A DNA stretch of 64,000 nt. It comes from Candidatus Peregrinibacteria bacterium GW2011_GWC2_39_14 (GTDB taxonomy: Bacteria > Patescibacteriota > Gracilibacteria > UBA1369 > UBA12463). The notes under the pieces were generated by a model, which did not search any database, had not been told where the DNA came from, and saw only the letters and a list, made by a program, of their open reading frames with translations. The DNA is taken from positions 62,001-126,000 of the forward strand of contig LBWJ01000005.1 of NCBI GenBank assembly GCA_000993595.1, in the 5' to 3' direction. The position numbers were made by a program, and so were the translations under genes. Below, piece by piece: positions 25,471 to 33,410 of the stretch (its first letter is position 1; each line of letters begins with the position of its first letter).

Positions 25471-27979
25471 ATTTTTTATAGAAAAGCCATTTTCCAAATT
25501 CAACGACGATAAGATAAATAACGACAAGTGCGGCGATACTTAATAAGATTTTCGCAGGCAATGGGGTTAGCCCAAACAGCGTTCCAATTGGCGTATAAGG
25601 CAAAATCCAGCCCAGCGCCACGGCAGCCACTGTCGTCAACGTCAAAGCCAAGCTTGCCCGCGATTTTATAAACGACAATTTCTTGCTTCTTATCACATGT
25701 ATAACAAGCGTTTGAGTGGCAAGAGATTCAATAAACCAGCCTGTTTGAAAAGCGCCAGCAGAACTTTCAAAAATTTTATAAAGTAAAAAGAAAGTTGCAA
25801 AATCAAACAGCGAACTGATCGGTCCAAAGATCAGCATGAATTTTTTTATGAATTTTATATTCCATTTTTTTGGCTTCTTGATGAACTCCGCGTCAACATT
25901 GTCGCTTGGAATTGTTATCTGTGAAAAATCATAAATAAAATTATTCAACAGAATTTGCACCGGCAACATCGGCAAAAATGGCACAAACATCACCGCGCCG
26001 ATCACACTAAACATATTTCCAAAATTGGAACTGACGCCCATCATAATATATTTAATCGTATTCCCAAACGTTTTTCTTCCCTCAATAACGCCATTTATCA
26101 AATCATCCAAACTTGGTCGCGTGAGAATAATATCCGCAGATTCCTTTGCAATATCAGTCGCATTGCTAACCGAAATTCCAACATCCGCGGTTTTCAGCGA
26201 CGGCGCATCATTTATTCCATCTCCAATATATCCGACAGTGTGCCCATTCAAGCGCAAAACGCGAATTATTCGGTTCTTTTCTTCAGGGGCACATCTTGCA
26301 AAAATAGTTGTTTTATTAACGCGAATTTGAAGCTCCGCATCGCTCATTTTTTCAATATCTTTTCCAAGCAAAATTCCTTTAATTGGCAAATCAATTTCAC
26401 TGCAAATTTTTTCAGTTACAAGTTCATTATCACCTGTAATAATTTTCACTTCTATGCCGGCTTTTTCAAGATGTTTAAGCGCTTCTTCCGCGCTCTTTTT
26501 TGGTGGATCCAAAAACGCCGCAAACCCAATCAGATTCAAATCTTTTTCATCTTCCGGCTCGTAAACTTTTTTATTTTTATCAATTTCTCTAATGGCAATT
26601 GCAAGCACTCGAAATCCATCCTTACTTAAATCTAAATACTCTTTATAAATTGCGTCTTCATTTACCTGTTTTACGCTTTTGCCGGACACATTCGCGCAAG
26701 CTTTAAACACGTCTTCGGGCGAACCTTTCGTTGTCAAAATCTGCTTTCCGCCCGTCTCAACAATAATAGACATTCTCTTTCGAATAAAATCAAAAGGAAT
26801 CTCATCAATTTTTTTATATTTTTTAACATCTTCATGCTGATGTTCAAGGATCGCGTGATCCATTGGATTTTTAAGACCCGTCTGAAAATGACTATTCAAG
26901 TATGAGTACAAAAACACATCCTCATTATCATTTCCTTTCAAATCAATGTGTTTAATCAAGGTAATGTGCCCTTCTGTAAGCGTTCCGGTCTTATCTGTGC
27001 AAAGAATATCCATGCTCCCAAAATTCGGAATCGCGGTTAATTTCTTCACAATAACCCCATGTTTACTCATTTGCATCGAGCCCTTCGACATATTTATCGA
27101 CATAATCATCGGCAAAAGTTCAGGCGTTAATCCAACTGCAATAGAGATTGCAAACAAAAAGCTTTGTAGCCATTCATGTTTAAAAAACGCGTTAAAAAAG
27201 AAAACAAAAATAACAATAAAAAGCGTAGCCTTCATTATCAAATATCCAAACTGCTTTATTCCTTTATCGAAATCACTTTCTTCCTCAGCTTTTGCGCTTG
27301 ATTCAGCGATTTTTCCAAATTCCGTATTTTTTCCCGTCAAAACAACAATTGCCTTCGCGGTTCCGGAAATAACGCTCGTTCCTGCAAAAATTATATTTTC
27401 AAGATCACTCAAAGACTCAGCTTTTTCATTTAATAAAGCCGCATGTTTTGCCGCCGGATAACTTTCTCCCGTTAATGTCGATTGATCTGTAAATAAATCT
27501 TTTGATTCAATGATTCTGCAGTCTGCGGGAATGATATCTCCTGCAGAAAAATGCAAAATATCACCGGGTACAATAAATTTAAAATCAATCTCCACAACTT
27601 TTCCGTCTCTTTCAACCGCACACGTCGATTTCAGCATCTCCTTGAGCTTTTCAGCCGCTTTTCCCGCGCTATGTTCCTGTATAAAATCCAAAACAACTCC
27701 AACCAAAACAAGTGCAAAAATAATAATTCCATTAACGACTTCTCGAAAAATAAAACTCAATCCTGCCGCAACAATCAAAATTAAAATTAACGGATTTTTA
27801 AAGTGACTAAAAAACTCAATTATCACTCCGGATTTTTTTTCTTCAGCTACGGAATTCAATCCAAAAACCTTTAATCTTTTTTTCGATTCCTCATGCGTCA
27901 GGCCCTTTTCTTTCGCATTCATATCACGAAAAATCCGCTTTATATCAAATTTCGCGTAATCAAAAAGATTTCTTTCCAT
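25460..27979 (-). CDS. mgtA: MgtA-type P-type ATPase (magnesium import)
   Basis: 839 residues, a P-type ATPase of the IIIB (MgtA/MgtB) type. It has the actuator motif STLTGES near residue 165, the catalytic phosphorylation site CTDKTGTLT, the hinge GDGINDAPSLKTADVGISV, and about ten membrane helices. Between helix 4 and the phosphorylation site it reads INMSKGSMQMSKHGVIVKKL, and after it NSHFQTGLKNPMDHAIL, both typical of MgtA. Magnesium uptake is the expected role. The -10 box TATAAT ends 6 bases before the ATG and overlaps the stop codon of the upstream toxin gene. Confidence 0.92.
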   Translation of the reverse strand: MERNLFDYAKFDIKRIFRDMNAKEKGLTHEESKKRLKVFGLNSVAEEKKSGVIIEFFSHFKNPLILILIVAAGLSFIFREVVNGIIIFALVLVGVVLDFIQEHSAGKAAEKLKEMLKSTCAVERDGKVVEIDFKFIVPGDILHFSAGDIIPADCRIIESKDLFTDQSTLTGESYPAAKHAALLNEKAESLSDLENIIFAGTSVISGTAKAIVVLTGKNTEFGKIAESSAKAEEESDFDKGIKQFGYLIMKATLFIVIFVFFFNAFFKHEWLQSFLFAISIAVGLTPELLPMIMSINMSKGSMQMSKHGVIVKKLTAIPNFGSMDILCTDKTGTLTEGHITLIKHIDLKGNDNEDVFLYSYLNSHFQTGLKNPMDHAILEHQHEDVKKYKKIDEIPFDFIRKRMSIIVETGGKQILTTKGSPEDVFKACANVSGKSVKQVNEDAIYKEYLDLSKDGFRVLAIAIREIDKNKKVYEPEDEKDLNLIGFAAFLDPPKKSAEEALKHLEKAGIEVKIITGDNELVTEKICSEIDLPIKGILLGKDIEKMSDAELQIRVNKTTIFARCAPEEKNRIIRVLRLNGHTVGYIGDGINDAPSLKTADVGISVSNATDIAKESADIILTRPSLDDLINGVIEGRKTFGNTIKYIMMGVSSNFGNMFSVIGAVMFVPFLPMLPVQILLNNFIYDFSQITIPSDNVDAEFIKKPKKWNIKFIKKFMLIFGPISSLFDFATFFLLYKIFESSAGAFQTGWFIESLATQTLVIHVIRSKKLSFIKSRASLALTLTTVAAVALGWILPYTPIGTLFGLTPLPAKILLSIAALVVIYLIVVEFGKWLFYKKYDF

Positions 27980-27985
27980 AAAGCA

Positions 27986-27991
27986 ATTATA
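27986..27991 (-). promoter_or_regulatory. Extended -10 box of leaderless mgtA
   Basis: TGCTATAAT on the minus strand (core TATAAT 27991-27986), ending 6 bases before the ATG at 27979. The TAA of the upstream toxin gene is part of the box. Confidence 0.6.
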
Positions 27992-28256
27992 GCACTCGCA
28001 AATCTTTATAGAAATTTTCCCTTGTCGCGATTGTAACGATTATCAAATTGCCAGCTATTTTATAAACAATCCTATAATTTACCCTAATAAAAACAAAATG
28101 ATGACAAAAAAATTCCCTCAAACTGATACCTCTAAGCCTATATCCATCAAAAGGCTTTTTTTGAATTTTTAAAATTTCTTCTTTTATTTTTTCCTTCAAA
28201 TTTTTATCAGCCCTTTTTATAAACCCGTAAGGCTGTCTTAAAAATACGATTTTCAT
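27987..28256 (-). CDS. RelE/ParE-like toxin
   Basis: 89 residues, basic, with the small alpha/beta RelE-type pattern. It has an N-terminal strand (MKIVFLRQP), two helices (FIKRADKNLKEKIKEEILKI), then KPFDGYRLRG and a strand section FVFIRVNYRIVYKIAGNLIIVTIATRE in part. RelE-like toxins cleave mRNA or act on gyrase; the activity here is not known. It follows the antitoxin gene by 8 bases on the same strand. Confidence 0.75.
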   Translation of the reverse strand: MKIVFLRQPYGFIKRADKNLKEKIKEEILKIQKKPFDGYRLRGISLREFFCHHFVFIRVNYRIVYKIAGNLIIVTIATRENFYKDLRVL

Positions 28257-28264
28257 TGACTTAT

Positions 28265-28480
28265 TTATTTAAAAGTTTCATCAAAGCCGTAAGATTCGCC
28301 GGTTTTTTCATAATGGCAAAGCTCATTCAAAATGAATTCCTCTTCCCTTTTTTTAAGAAGATCCTTTGAATCAAAGAAGAATTTGAGAGCGGTATTAACG
28401 ATTTTACTTTTATTATCACTATCGGAAAGTTTTTTCCAATTTTGTTCACTAAACGATATCGTTGATCTTGAAGCAGGCAT
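28265..28480 (-). CDS. Antitoxin of the RelE-like pair
   Basis: 71 residues. A short N-terminal strand with TISFSEQNWKKL and helices KSKIVNTALKFFF suggests a ribbon-helix-helix DNA-binding fold. The C-terminal half (KREEEFILNELCHYEKTGES) is the probable toxin-binding tail. Position directly before a RelE-like gene and behind a palindromic operator supports the antitoxin call. Confidence 0.7.
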   Translation of the reverse strand: MPASRSTISFSEQNWKKLSDSDNKSKIVNTALKFFFDSKDLLKKREEEFILNELCHYEKTGESYGFDETFK

Positions 28481-28497
28481 TTTTATTAAAATTAAAT

Positions 28498-28523
28498 GGT
28501 TACGATTATATTATATCGTAACC
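28498..28523. promoter_or_regulatory. Palindromic operator of the toxin-antitoxin pair
   Basis: GGTTACGAT and ATCGTAACC form a perfect 9-bp inverted repeat around an 8-base AT-only centre, 18 bases upstream of the antitoxin start. Probably bound by the antitoxin for autoregulation. Confidence 0.65.
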
Positions 28524-28574
28524 AAGCAATTAAAGTCAAGCGTTGGCTTAGAAATGTCCATAATCATAAAAAGC

Positions 28575-28602
28575 TTGCATTTTATTAATTGTGTGATACA
28601 AT
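28575..28602 (+). promoter_or_regulatory. Promoter of a candidate small RNA
   Basis: TTGCAT (28575-28580) and TACAAT (28597-28602) with a 16-base spacer. No open frame follows; a structured region and a terminator do. Confidence 0.55.
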
Positions 28603-28608
28603 TACTTC

Positions 28609-28709
28609 GGTCGTAGATATAGTCAGGAGGAAATTGCGAGTGTAAACCGTAGACAATGTCACAAGGCTATACGAACCACAACCCTTCCGGTAATTCTGAA
28701 GGGTTTTTT
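28609..28709 (+). ncRNA. Candidate small non-coding RNA, about 100 nt
   Basis: The stretch between a promoter-like sequence and a strong terminator has no credible reading frame. TATAGTC (from about 28617) can pair with GGCTATA (from about 28664), flanked by further pairs (GGT..CG with CG..ACC), enclosing an internal ATTG/CAAT stem and a conserved-looking GTAAACC and GTCACAAGG. I tested it by eye against SRP RNA (lacks the GGAA-capped helix and AGCAG), tmRNA, RNase P and cyclic-di-GMP-I riboswitch patterns; none fits well. Confidence 0.45.
28680..28709 (+). terminator. Intrinsic terminator of the candidate small RNA
   Basis: Perfect 8-bp stem AACCCTTC / GAAGGGTT with a 10-base loop, followed by T6. 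Confidence 0.8.
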
Positions 28710-28778
28710 AAAATCTATTTCATCAAACTGTCGATGCCTTCAGGCATAACCCGTAAATCTTGCAATGTTTCAGCAGAA

Positions 28779-29792
28779 TTATTTAGGGCTTTTTATTGTT
28801 TTAATTAAATCCGCCACTCTCCCATCGAACTCAAGCCTTAACGCTTCAAGATCGTCCTCTATTAAATCCGGAAATTGGAGAATATGATAATGAATTCTTG
28901 ATTTTGGCGATTCGTCTACAGTGGCCCTTGGCTTGCTTGTTGTAGTTTTAACTTTAACTCTAACATTCAACCTCGATTCCAAAAGAGCCCTTCTAAAAAT
29001 AGACCATTTTTCATTAGCCCTTTCTCTTGTTTGTGACGCATTAAGGTTTGCCGAATATCCAAAAGATTTACTGAATTTACATCGATTTGTATAGAAAAAA
29101 GCCAGCATAAAATCTCTTACAATTCGACGCGCTTTTTTCTTTGCATCAACAGAAGTAACACCGGATTCTAAAGTATTTAAAGCTAGCTGCACAGGCTCAG
29201 GGATAATGATTTCCGAGTCTGCGCCATTTTTAGGATTTGGTTGACCTAAAACGGCGATAAACCTACTTATGATTCTTTTGATGTTGAATTCACCCTTGTG
29301 GACACTTCCTCCAAAAACATCATTTAGAGCTTGTTGTAAAAAAGAATCAGATGGCGCGCGAACTCCAACGGATTTTGAAGCTCCCGATCCGCTAAAACTT
29401 CCCCTCCAAAATGACGTACTCATCACTAAGGATAAAAGTGGGAATAAAGAGTTATCCGCTGTAAAAGGGACAATTTCATCATGAATTATTTGATCCAAAG
29501 GGTCTTCACATTGTGCATTTTTAGTTGCAGGAAACACACCTAATTTATTAAGTTCTAAAATTCCTTGAATTGCATAAGGTACGCGTTTATCAACAATCCA
29601 AGCTCTGTATCTCGCGATTAAAAGACCAAGTTCTCCGCTAAAATTAGGAGACGCAATAATATCAGCTTTAGTGGCGCCTCGTTCATGCATAACATGCATG
29701 CGTCTAAACTCGCTATAATTTCTATCGCCCTGGTCATAATCAGCAGCAAAATCGCCGGGCACTATGCGTAAGCTATCAAGCGTTTTAGGCAT
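28779..29792 (-). CDS. Hypothetical protein, 337 aa
   Basis: Soluble, mixed composition, no signal peptide. Features: N-terminal RIVPGDFAADYDQGDRNY, a helical section ELGLLIARYRAWIVDKR, a Ser/Gly-rich loop SFWRGSFSGSGASKS, and a basic stretch SVDAKKKARRIVRDFMLAFF. The C-terminus has ESRLNVRVKVKTTTSKPRA. I recognise no family. It has a consensus promoter (29852-29824). The 70 bases between its stop and the small RNA terminator hold only a short TGCCT/AGGCA hairpin. Confidence 0.6.
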   Translation of the reverse strand: MPKTLDSLRIVPGDFAADYDQGDRNYSEFRRMHVMHERGATKADIIASPNFSGELGLLIARYRAWIVDKRVPYAIQGILELNKLGVFPATKNAQCEDPLDQIIHDEIVPFTADNSLFPLLSLVMSTSFWRGSFSGSGASKSVGVRAPSDSFLQQALNDVFGGSVHKGEFNIKRIISRFIAVLGQPNPKNGADSEIIIPEPVQLALNTLESGVTSVDAKKKARRIVRDFMLAFFYTNRCKFSKSFGYSANLNASQTRERANEKWSIFRRALLESRLNVRVKVKTTTSKPRATVDESPKSRIHYHILQFPDLIEDDLEALRLEFDGRVADLIKTIKSPK

Positions 29793-29823
29793 TAATTTTA
29801 TATTTTATTTAAAATAAGACACT

Positions 29824-29852
29824 ATTCTAAATAAAATACGCTATTTTGTCAA
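29824..29852 (-). promoter_or_regulatory. Promoter of the gene at 28779-29792
   Basis: On the minus strand TTGACA (29852-29847) and TAGAAT (29829-29824), 17-base spacer, just downstream of the tRNA-Asp 3' end. Confidence 0.75.
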
Positions 29853-29864
29853 TAGAAGTGCTAA

Positions 29865-29943
29865 TGGCGGGGCCGACGGGATTTGGACCCGCGATCTCCA
29901 CAGTGACAGTGTGGCGCTTTAAACCGGGCTAAGCTACGACCCC
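29865..29943 (-). tRNA. tRNA-Asp (anticodon GTC)
   Basis: Full cloverleaf read on the minus strand: acceptor GGGGTCG/CGGCCCC, D stem GCTT/AAGC with an 11-base loop, anticodon stem CCACA/TGTGG with loop CTGTCAC (GTC at 34-36), variable loop AGATC, T stem GCGGG/CCCGT. The discriminator is G and CCA is encoded (29867-29865). The T loop reads TCCAAAT, so position 55, normally U (pseudouridine), is C. Confidence 0.95.
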
Positions 29944-30032
29944 AAAAACGTTCAACCGGCAATTGAACAGTGAAATAATATATATAAAGATCCTTATTTT
30001 CAAGCAAGTTTCAAAAAATCACCCTTCTGACC

Positions 30033-30061
30033 TTGATTTTTCCGCTATTCTATGAGATAAT
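30033..30061 (+). promoter_or_regulatory. Promoter of the gene at 30083
   Basis: TTGATT (30033-30038) and GATAAT (30056-30061), 17-base spacer, 21 bases before the ATG. Confidence 0.6.
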
Positions 30062-30082
30062 ATAGTATTAAAAACAAAAAAT

Positions 30083-30580
30083 ATGGCACAAGCAGCACCA
30101 CAATCAGTTCCACAATTACCGGACGCAGCAACCGAACAAGCAGTTAATGAGCTTGCAGCTCCAAATACAGCTCAAGCTACAGCTGAACTTATGGCCGCTT
30201 CGGAAGCAGTGCAGCCAGCTTTGACGGAAAGAGCTGCGGAAGTTTCACGGGCAGCCAGAAAAGAAGCTTTAAGAGCCGCTATGGTTGACGGTGGCCATGA
30301 AACAACTCCTCCGGCGCATCCGGAATTAAAAGTTGCAAAAGAAGAAGCGGTAGCAGAAGCCAACGCAGCCACAGCTCTTCAAGCATCAACTGCAGACGCA
30401 GTACATAATACAGTCCCGGAGGCCGCAGACCATTCTACGGACGCTTCAGAATCTCCCGCTCCTCAAGGTGCCGGCTTTTTCGGCTGGGTTAAACGCATTG
30501 GCGCAAGCATTAGAAGATTCTTCGGCCAAGGTGGTCAAACAGCGGCATCCATGGTTCGCGGTCCACAAAAAGCCGAGTAA
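30083..30580 (+). CDS. Ala-rich hypothetical protein with C-terminal amphipathic helix
   Basis: 165 residues, strongly Ala/Glu/Pro-rich for the first 125 and probably disordered or loosely helical. The end is different: GAGFFGWVKRIGASIRRFFG, a basic amphipathic helix that could bind membranes or nucleic acid. No family recognised. It is the gene immediately upstream of the sigma-factor array, but has its own promoter. Confidence 0.6.
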   Translation: MAQAAPQSVPQLPDAATEQAVNELAAPNTAQATAELMAASEAVQPALTERAAEVSRAARKEALRAAMVDGGHETTPPAHPELKVAKEEAVAEANAATALQASTADAVHNTVPEAADHSTDASESPAPQGAGFFGWVKRIGASIRRFFGQGGQTAASMVRGPQKAE

Positions 30581-30624
30581 TTAACCGGTCGCATTTCACA
30601 TTCAAATTAGCCAAGTTACTGCTC

Positions 30625-30655
30625 TTGACTAAACACATTTTCCATGTTTTACTAT
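30625..30655 (+). promoter_or_regulatory. Promoter of sigma factor 1, leaderless
   Basis: TTGACT (30625-30630) and TACTAT (30650-30655), 19-base spacer. The -10 box ends 6 bases before the ATG at 30662. The context GTTTTACTAT-N6-ATG is repeated before sigma factor 3. Confidence 0.6.
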
Positions 30656-30661
30656 TTATCT

Positions 30662-31540
30662 ATGGAAAACAAAACATCGAATTACGAAAGGAGCCCGCAA
30701 TTTGAGCGATACATGCGTGATGTTGATAGATGCACGATGTTAACTCGAGAAGGCGAGCAGGAAGTTGCACGTAGATTTATAGCAACCGAACGCACAGATA
30801 TGAGACTTCGCAATCAACTCGTTCAAGCAAACCTTCGTTTTGTCGTAAAAATTGCGATGAAATACAGAAAGTATGGATTTCCGATCGCAGACATTGTGCA
30901 AGAAGGAAATATAGGATTAATGAAAGCTGTTGATAGGTTTGATCCGGATAGAGAAATTAAATTAATATCATACGCAGGTTGGTGGATTAAAGCTGAAATA
31001 CAACACTTTGTAAGAAAAAATTATCGCTTGATGAAGGTCCCAACCAGTAAAAAAGAGCGAGCAATTTTCAGAAAACTTTTAACAACAAGTATCGATGGGA
31101 TGGGAGCGGATGAGTTGGCGCAATTGGCTGAGGAATTGGACGTAAATCAAAAGGAGCTTTTAGAGGGCAGAAACATGATGATGCGAGAGGCTTCATTGGA
31201 CACGCCTATATTTGGAGATAACGGTGATGAAATGGGATCGCTTGGGGATTTGGTTAGTGATAGAACTCAAAATGAAGATTCTGTAGTTTTAAGAGCGGAC
31301 AGTGCAAGGATACGAGCTGCAATCGAATCAGCAGTTTGCTGTTTAACTCCAAAGGAAATGCGCGTATTTCAAGAAAGGATTTTGACAAATGATGGCGAAG
31401 GAAACGATAGGGCGAATAAAGACATTGGCGCAGATCTTGGTGTATCAGGCGCACGCATACAGCAAATCGAGGTGGCATCCAGAATAAAGGTTGTGCAAAA
31501 TTTAAGAAACAAAGGAATCGACGTTTACATGCAAGCATAA
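30662..31540 (+). CDS. RpoH-like sigma-70 family factor 1
   Basis: 292 residues from the ATG at 30662. An in-frame ATG at 30644 falls inside the promoter and is rejected. Region 1.2 is at about 14-40. Region 2 follows: NLRFVVKIAMKYRKYGFP, IVQEGNIGLMKAVDRFDP, SYAGWWIKAEIQHFV. Then comes an RpoH-box-like section VPTSKKERAIFRKL near 126-139. Region 4 ends VSGARIQQIEVASRIK, where the usual RERVRQIE is changed to GARIQQIE. No region 1.1. The altered recognition helix suggests a different -35 preference from its three neighbours. Role probably stress or development specific; targets unknown. Confidence 0.85.
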   Translation: MENKTSNYERSPQFERYMRDVDRCTMLTREGEQEVARRFIATERTDMRLRNQLVQANLRFVVKIAMKYRKYGFPIADIVQEGNIGLMKAVDRFDPDREIKLISYAGWWIKAEIQHFVRKNYRLMKVPTSKKERAIFRKLLTTSIDGMGADELAQLAEELDVNQKELLEGRNMMMREASLDTPIFGDNGDEMGSLGDLVSDRTQNEDSVVLRADSARIRAAIESAVCCLTPKEMRVFQERILTNDGEGNDRANKDIGADLGVSGARIQQIEVASRIKVVQNLRNKGIDVYMQA

Positions 31541-31560
31541 AATAATTCACATTTAAAATA

Positions 31561-32460
31561 ATGAAATCAGGTTTGGAAACAGTCAGCAGCAAAGCATTCG
31601 AAATATACGTAGGCGAGATTGCAAAATGTCCGCCAATGTCGCGCGAAGACGAATATAAAATTGCAAAAAGATTTAAAGAAACGAGCAGCTTGCAAGACAG
31701 AGAATTGCTTATAAAAGCAAATTTACGCCTTGTTATAGCTATTGCTTTCACATATGCAAATACAGGGGCTTCAATTTTAGATTTAATTCAAGAAGGAAGC
31801 ATTGGATTGATGAGAGCTATTAAAAAATTTGATCCGGATCTCGGATTCAGGCTATCAACATATGCACAATATTGGATAAGAGATTTTATAGAAGCTTTTT
31901 TAAGAAAGAATTTTCGTTTGATGAAAATGCCAACCGGCGATTTGGACGTTATGATATTAAGAAGATTAAGATCAGGAAAGTTAGCACCACTTTTAAGTTT
32001 ATTGGCTAACGGCCAAGACGTTGATGCGTCAGAAGAAATAAGTCCTGCCGATCAAGCCGCTGGCATTACAGTTGAAGCGCTTATGAGTAAAAGAGGCATG
32101 GCGCAAAGAGAGTTATCTTTAGATGATCATGCAAGTCATGGCGATGGTGATGAGAAAGAATCCTTCGGAGATGGAATAAGTGATGGAGTGGACAATGAAG
32201 CCGCATTGGCAGAAGTGCTGGATAACAATGCATTAAGAGAACAGATAGGCGTTTTATTAGATGGATTAACTGATTTGGAGAACTACATATTAATGCAAAG
32301 AATTTTGTCAGAAGACCCAATGACACTTCAAGCCATTGGTGATTTGGATGAATTTCAACTTACGCGTGAACGTGTTCGACAAGTAGAAGCGAAAGTTAGA
32401 GAAAAGATCGCACGACAATTGCGAAGATCAGGTACGAGCGAAGAATTTGCCGCATTATAG
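31561..32460 (+). CDS. RpoH-like sigma-70 family factor 2
   Basis: 299 residues. Region 2 reads NLRLVIAIAFTYANTGAS, LIQEGSIGLMRAIKKFDP and STYAQYWIRDFIEAFLRKN; the QYWIR replaces the more common WWIR or WWIK. An RpoH-box-like part is MPTGDLDVMILRRLRSG. Region 4 ends FQLTRERVRQVEAKVREK, a standard recognition helix. It starts 20 bases after factor 1 without a visible promoter, so it is probably co-transcribed with it. Confidence 0.85.
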   Translation: MKSGLETVSSKAFEIYVGEIAKCPPMSREDEYKIAKRFKETSSLQDRELLIKANLRLVIAIAFTYANTGASILDLIQEGSIGLMRAIKKFDPDLGFRLSTYAQYWIRDFIEAFLRKNFRLMKMPTGDLDVMILRRLRSGKLAPLLSLLANGQDVDASEEISPADQAAGITVEALMSKRGMAQRELSLDDHASHGDGDEKESFGDGISDGVDNEAALAEVLDNNALREQIGVLLDGLTDLENYILMQRILSEDPMTLQAIGDLDEFQLTRERVRQVEAKVREKIARQLRRSGTSEEFAAL

Positions 32461-32487
32461 TCTTTACGAAACCAATTTTTCGTGTTT

Positions 32488-32493
32488 TACTAT
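32488..32493 (+). promoter_or_regulatory. -10 box of sigma factor 3, leaderless
   Basis: TACTAT in the context GTGTTTTACTAT, ending 6 bases before the ATG at 32500. Nearly identical to the arrangement before sigma factor 1. Confidence 0.55.
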
Positions 32494-32499
32494 TCCCCT

Positions 32500-33399
32500 A
32501 TGAAAAATACAATGCCTGAAAATGGCGACAACACACCATTGCATCTATATATGATTAGCGTTGGCAAGCAACCAATGTTGAGTCGTGAAGATGAGGCTGA
32601 AATTGCGAGGCGATTTATTGCAACTCAAGATCCAAAATTAGCCCAAAAACTTGTACGTGCAAATTTGCGCTTTGTTGTAAAAATAGCGCTTAAGTATAAG
32701 ATTTTTGATATATCGGTTTCAGATCTTATCCAGGAGGGAAATATAGGGCTTGCACATGCGGTAAAGAAATTTGACCCCGAACGCGGCTACAGATTAATAA
32801 GTTATGCGGTTTGGTGGATTAAGGCGTATATGCAAGATTATATTAGGAGAAATTTTAGAATAGTAAGACCCGCTACAACTAGGGCGCAACGTAGAATGTT
32901 TGATAAATTAATGATGCCGGAGGTTACATCCGCTTTGGAGATGCTGGACAATGGGACAGAGGTGGACGTGTCGGGGTTTATAAGCGACGCAGATGCAGGG
33001 TATGGGATAAGCATGCAAGCTATTAAAGATGCAAAAAGAGAAATGTTGCAAACGGATGCGTCTATTGATCAGCATGATGTTGATGGCGACGGCTTTGAAT
33101 CACGAGCTTTGGATGAAACGCTTACCGATGGAGTGGATTGCGAAGCAAGATGTATTTCAAAACTAGATAGAGCCGTGATAGGAGAAGCGATAGATGGTTT
33201 CAGGAGAACTTTGGACGAAAGAGAGCTGTTTATTTTCGAGAACAGATTGGAGAAACCGGATGACCCAATGCACTTGGAAGCCATTGGAGGTGTATTCCAA
33301 ATTAGCAAAGAGCGTGTAAGGCAACTTGAATCCAGGATTAAGGAAAAAGCAAGGCAAGCGCTTGAAGACGCCGGATGCGGAGATTATTTGTCGGCATAA
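32500..33399 (+). CDS. RpoH-like sigma-70 family factor 3
   Basis: 299 residues from the ATG at 32500; an upstream in-frame GTG (32482) lies in the promoter. Region 2: NLRFVVKIALKYKIFDIS, LIQEGNIGLAHAVKKFDP, SYAVWWIKAYMQDYIRRN. RpoH-box-like: PATTRAQRRMFDKLM, the closest of the four to the QRKLFF motif of sigma-32. Region 4 ends FQISKERVRQLESRIKEK. Has its own promoter copy, so it can be expressed apart from factors 1 and 2. Confidence 0.87.
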   Translation: MKNTMPENGDNTPLHLYMISVGKQPMLSREDEAEIARRFIATQDPKLAQKLVRANLRFVVKIALKYKIFDISVSDLIQEGNIGLAHAVKKFDPERGYRLISYAVWWIKAYMQDYIRRNFRIVRPATTRAQRRMFDKLMMPEVTSALEMLDNGTEVDVSGFISDADAGYGISMQAIKDAKREMLQTDASIDQHDVDGDGFESRALDETLTDGVDCEARCISKLDRAVIGEAIDGFRRTLDERELFIFENRLEKPDDPMHLEAIGGVFQISKERVRQLESRIKEKARQALEDAGCGDYLSA

Positions 33400-33410
33400 A
33401 TTATTATTTT

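Noticed and set aside
28609..28709. SRP RNA, RNase P, tmRNA or c-di-GMP-I riboswitch at the candidate small RNA
   Set aside because: The GGAA-capped helix and AGCAG of SRP RNA are missing, length excludes RNase P and tmRNA, and only short pieces agree with the c-di-GMP-I pattern.
30644..30661. Longer start for sigma factor 1 (and likewise 32482 for factor 3, 33375 for factor 4)
   Set aside because: The first two extensions translate the -10 region GTTTTACTAT, and the third overlaps the upstream gene. Family alignment starts later.
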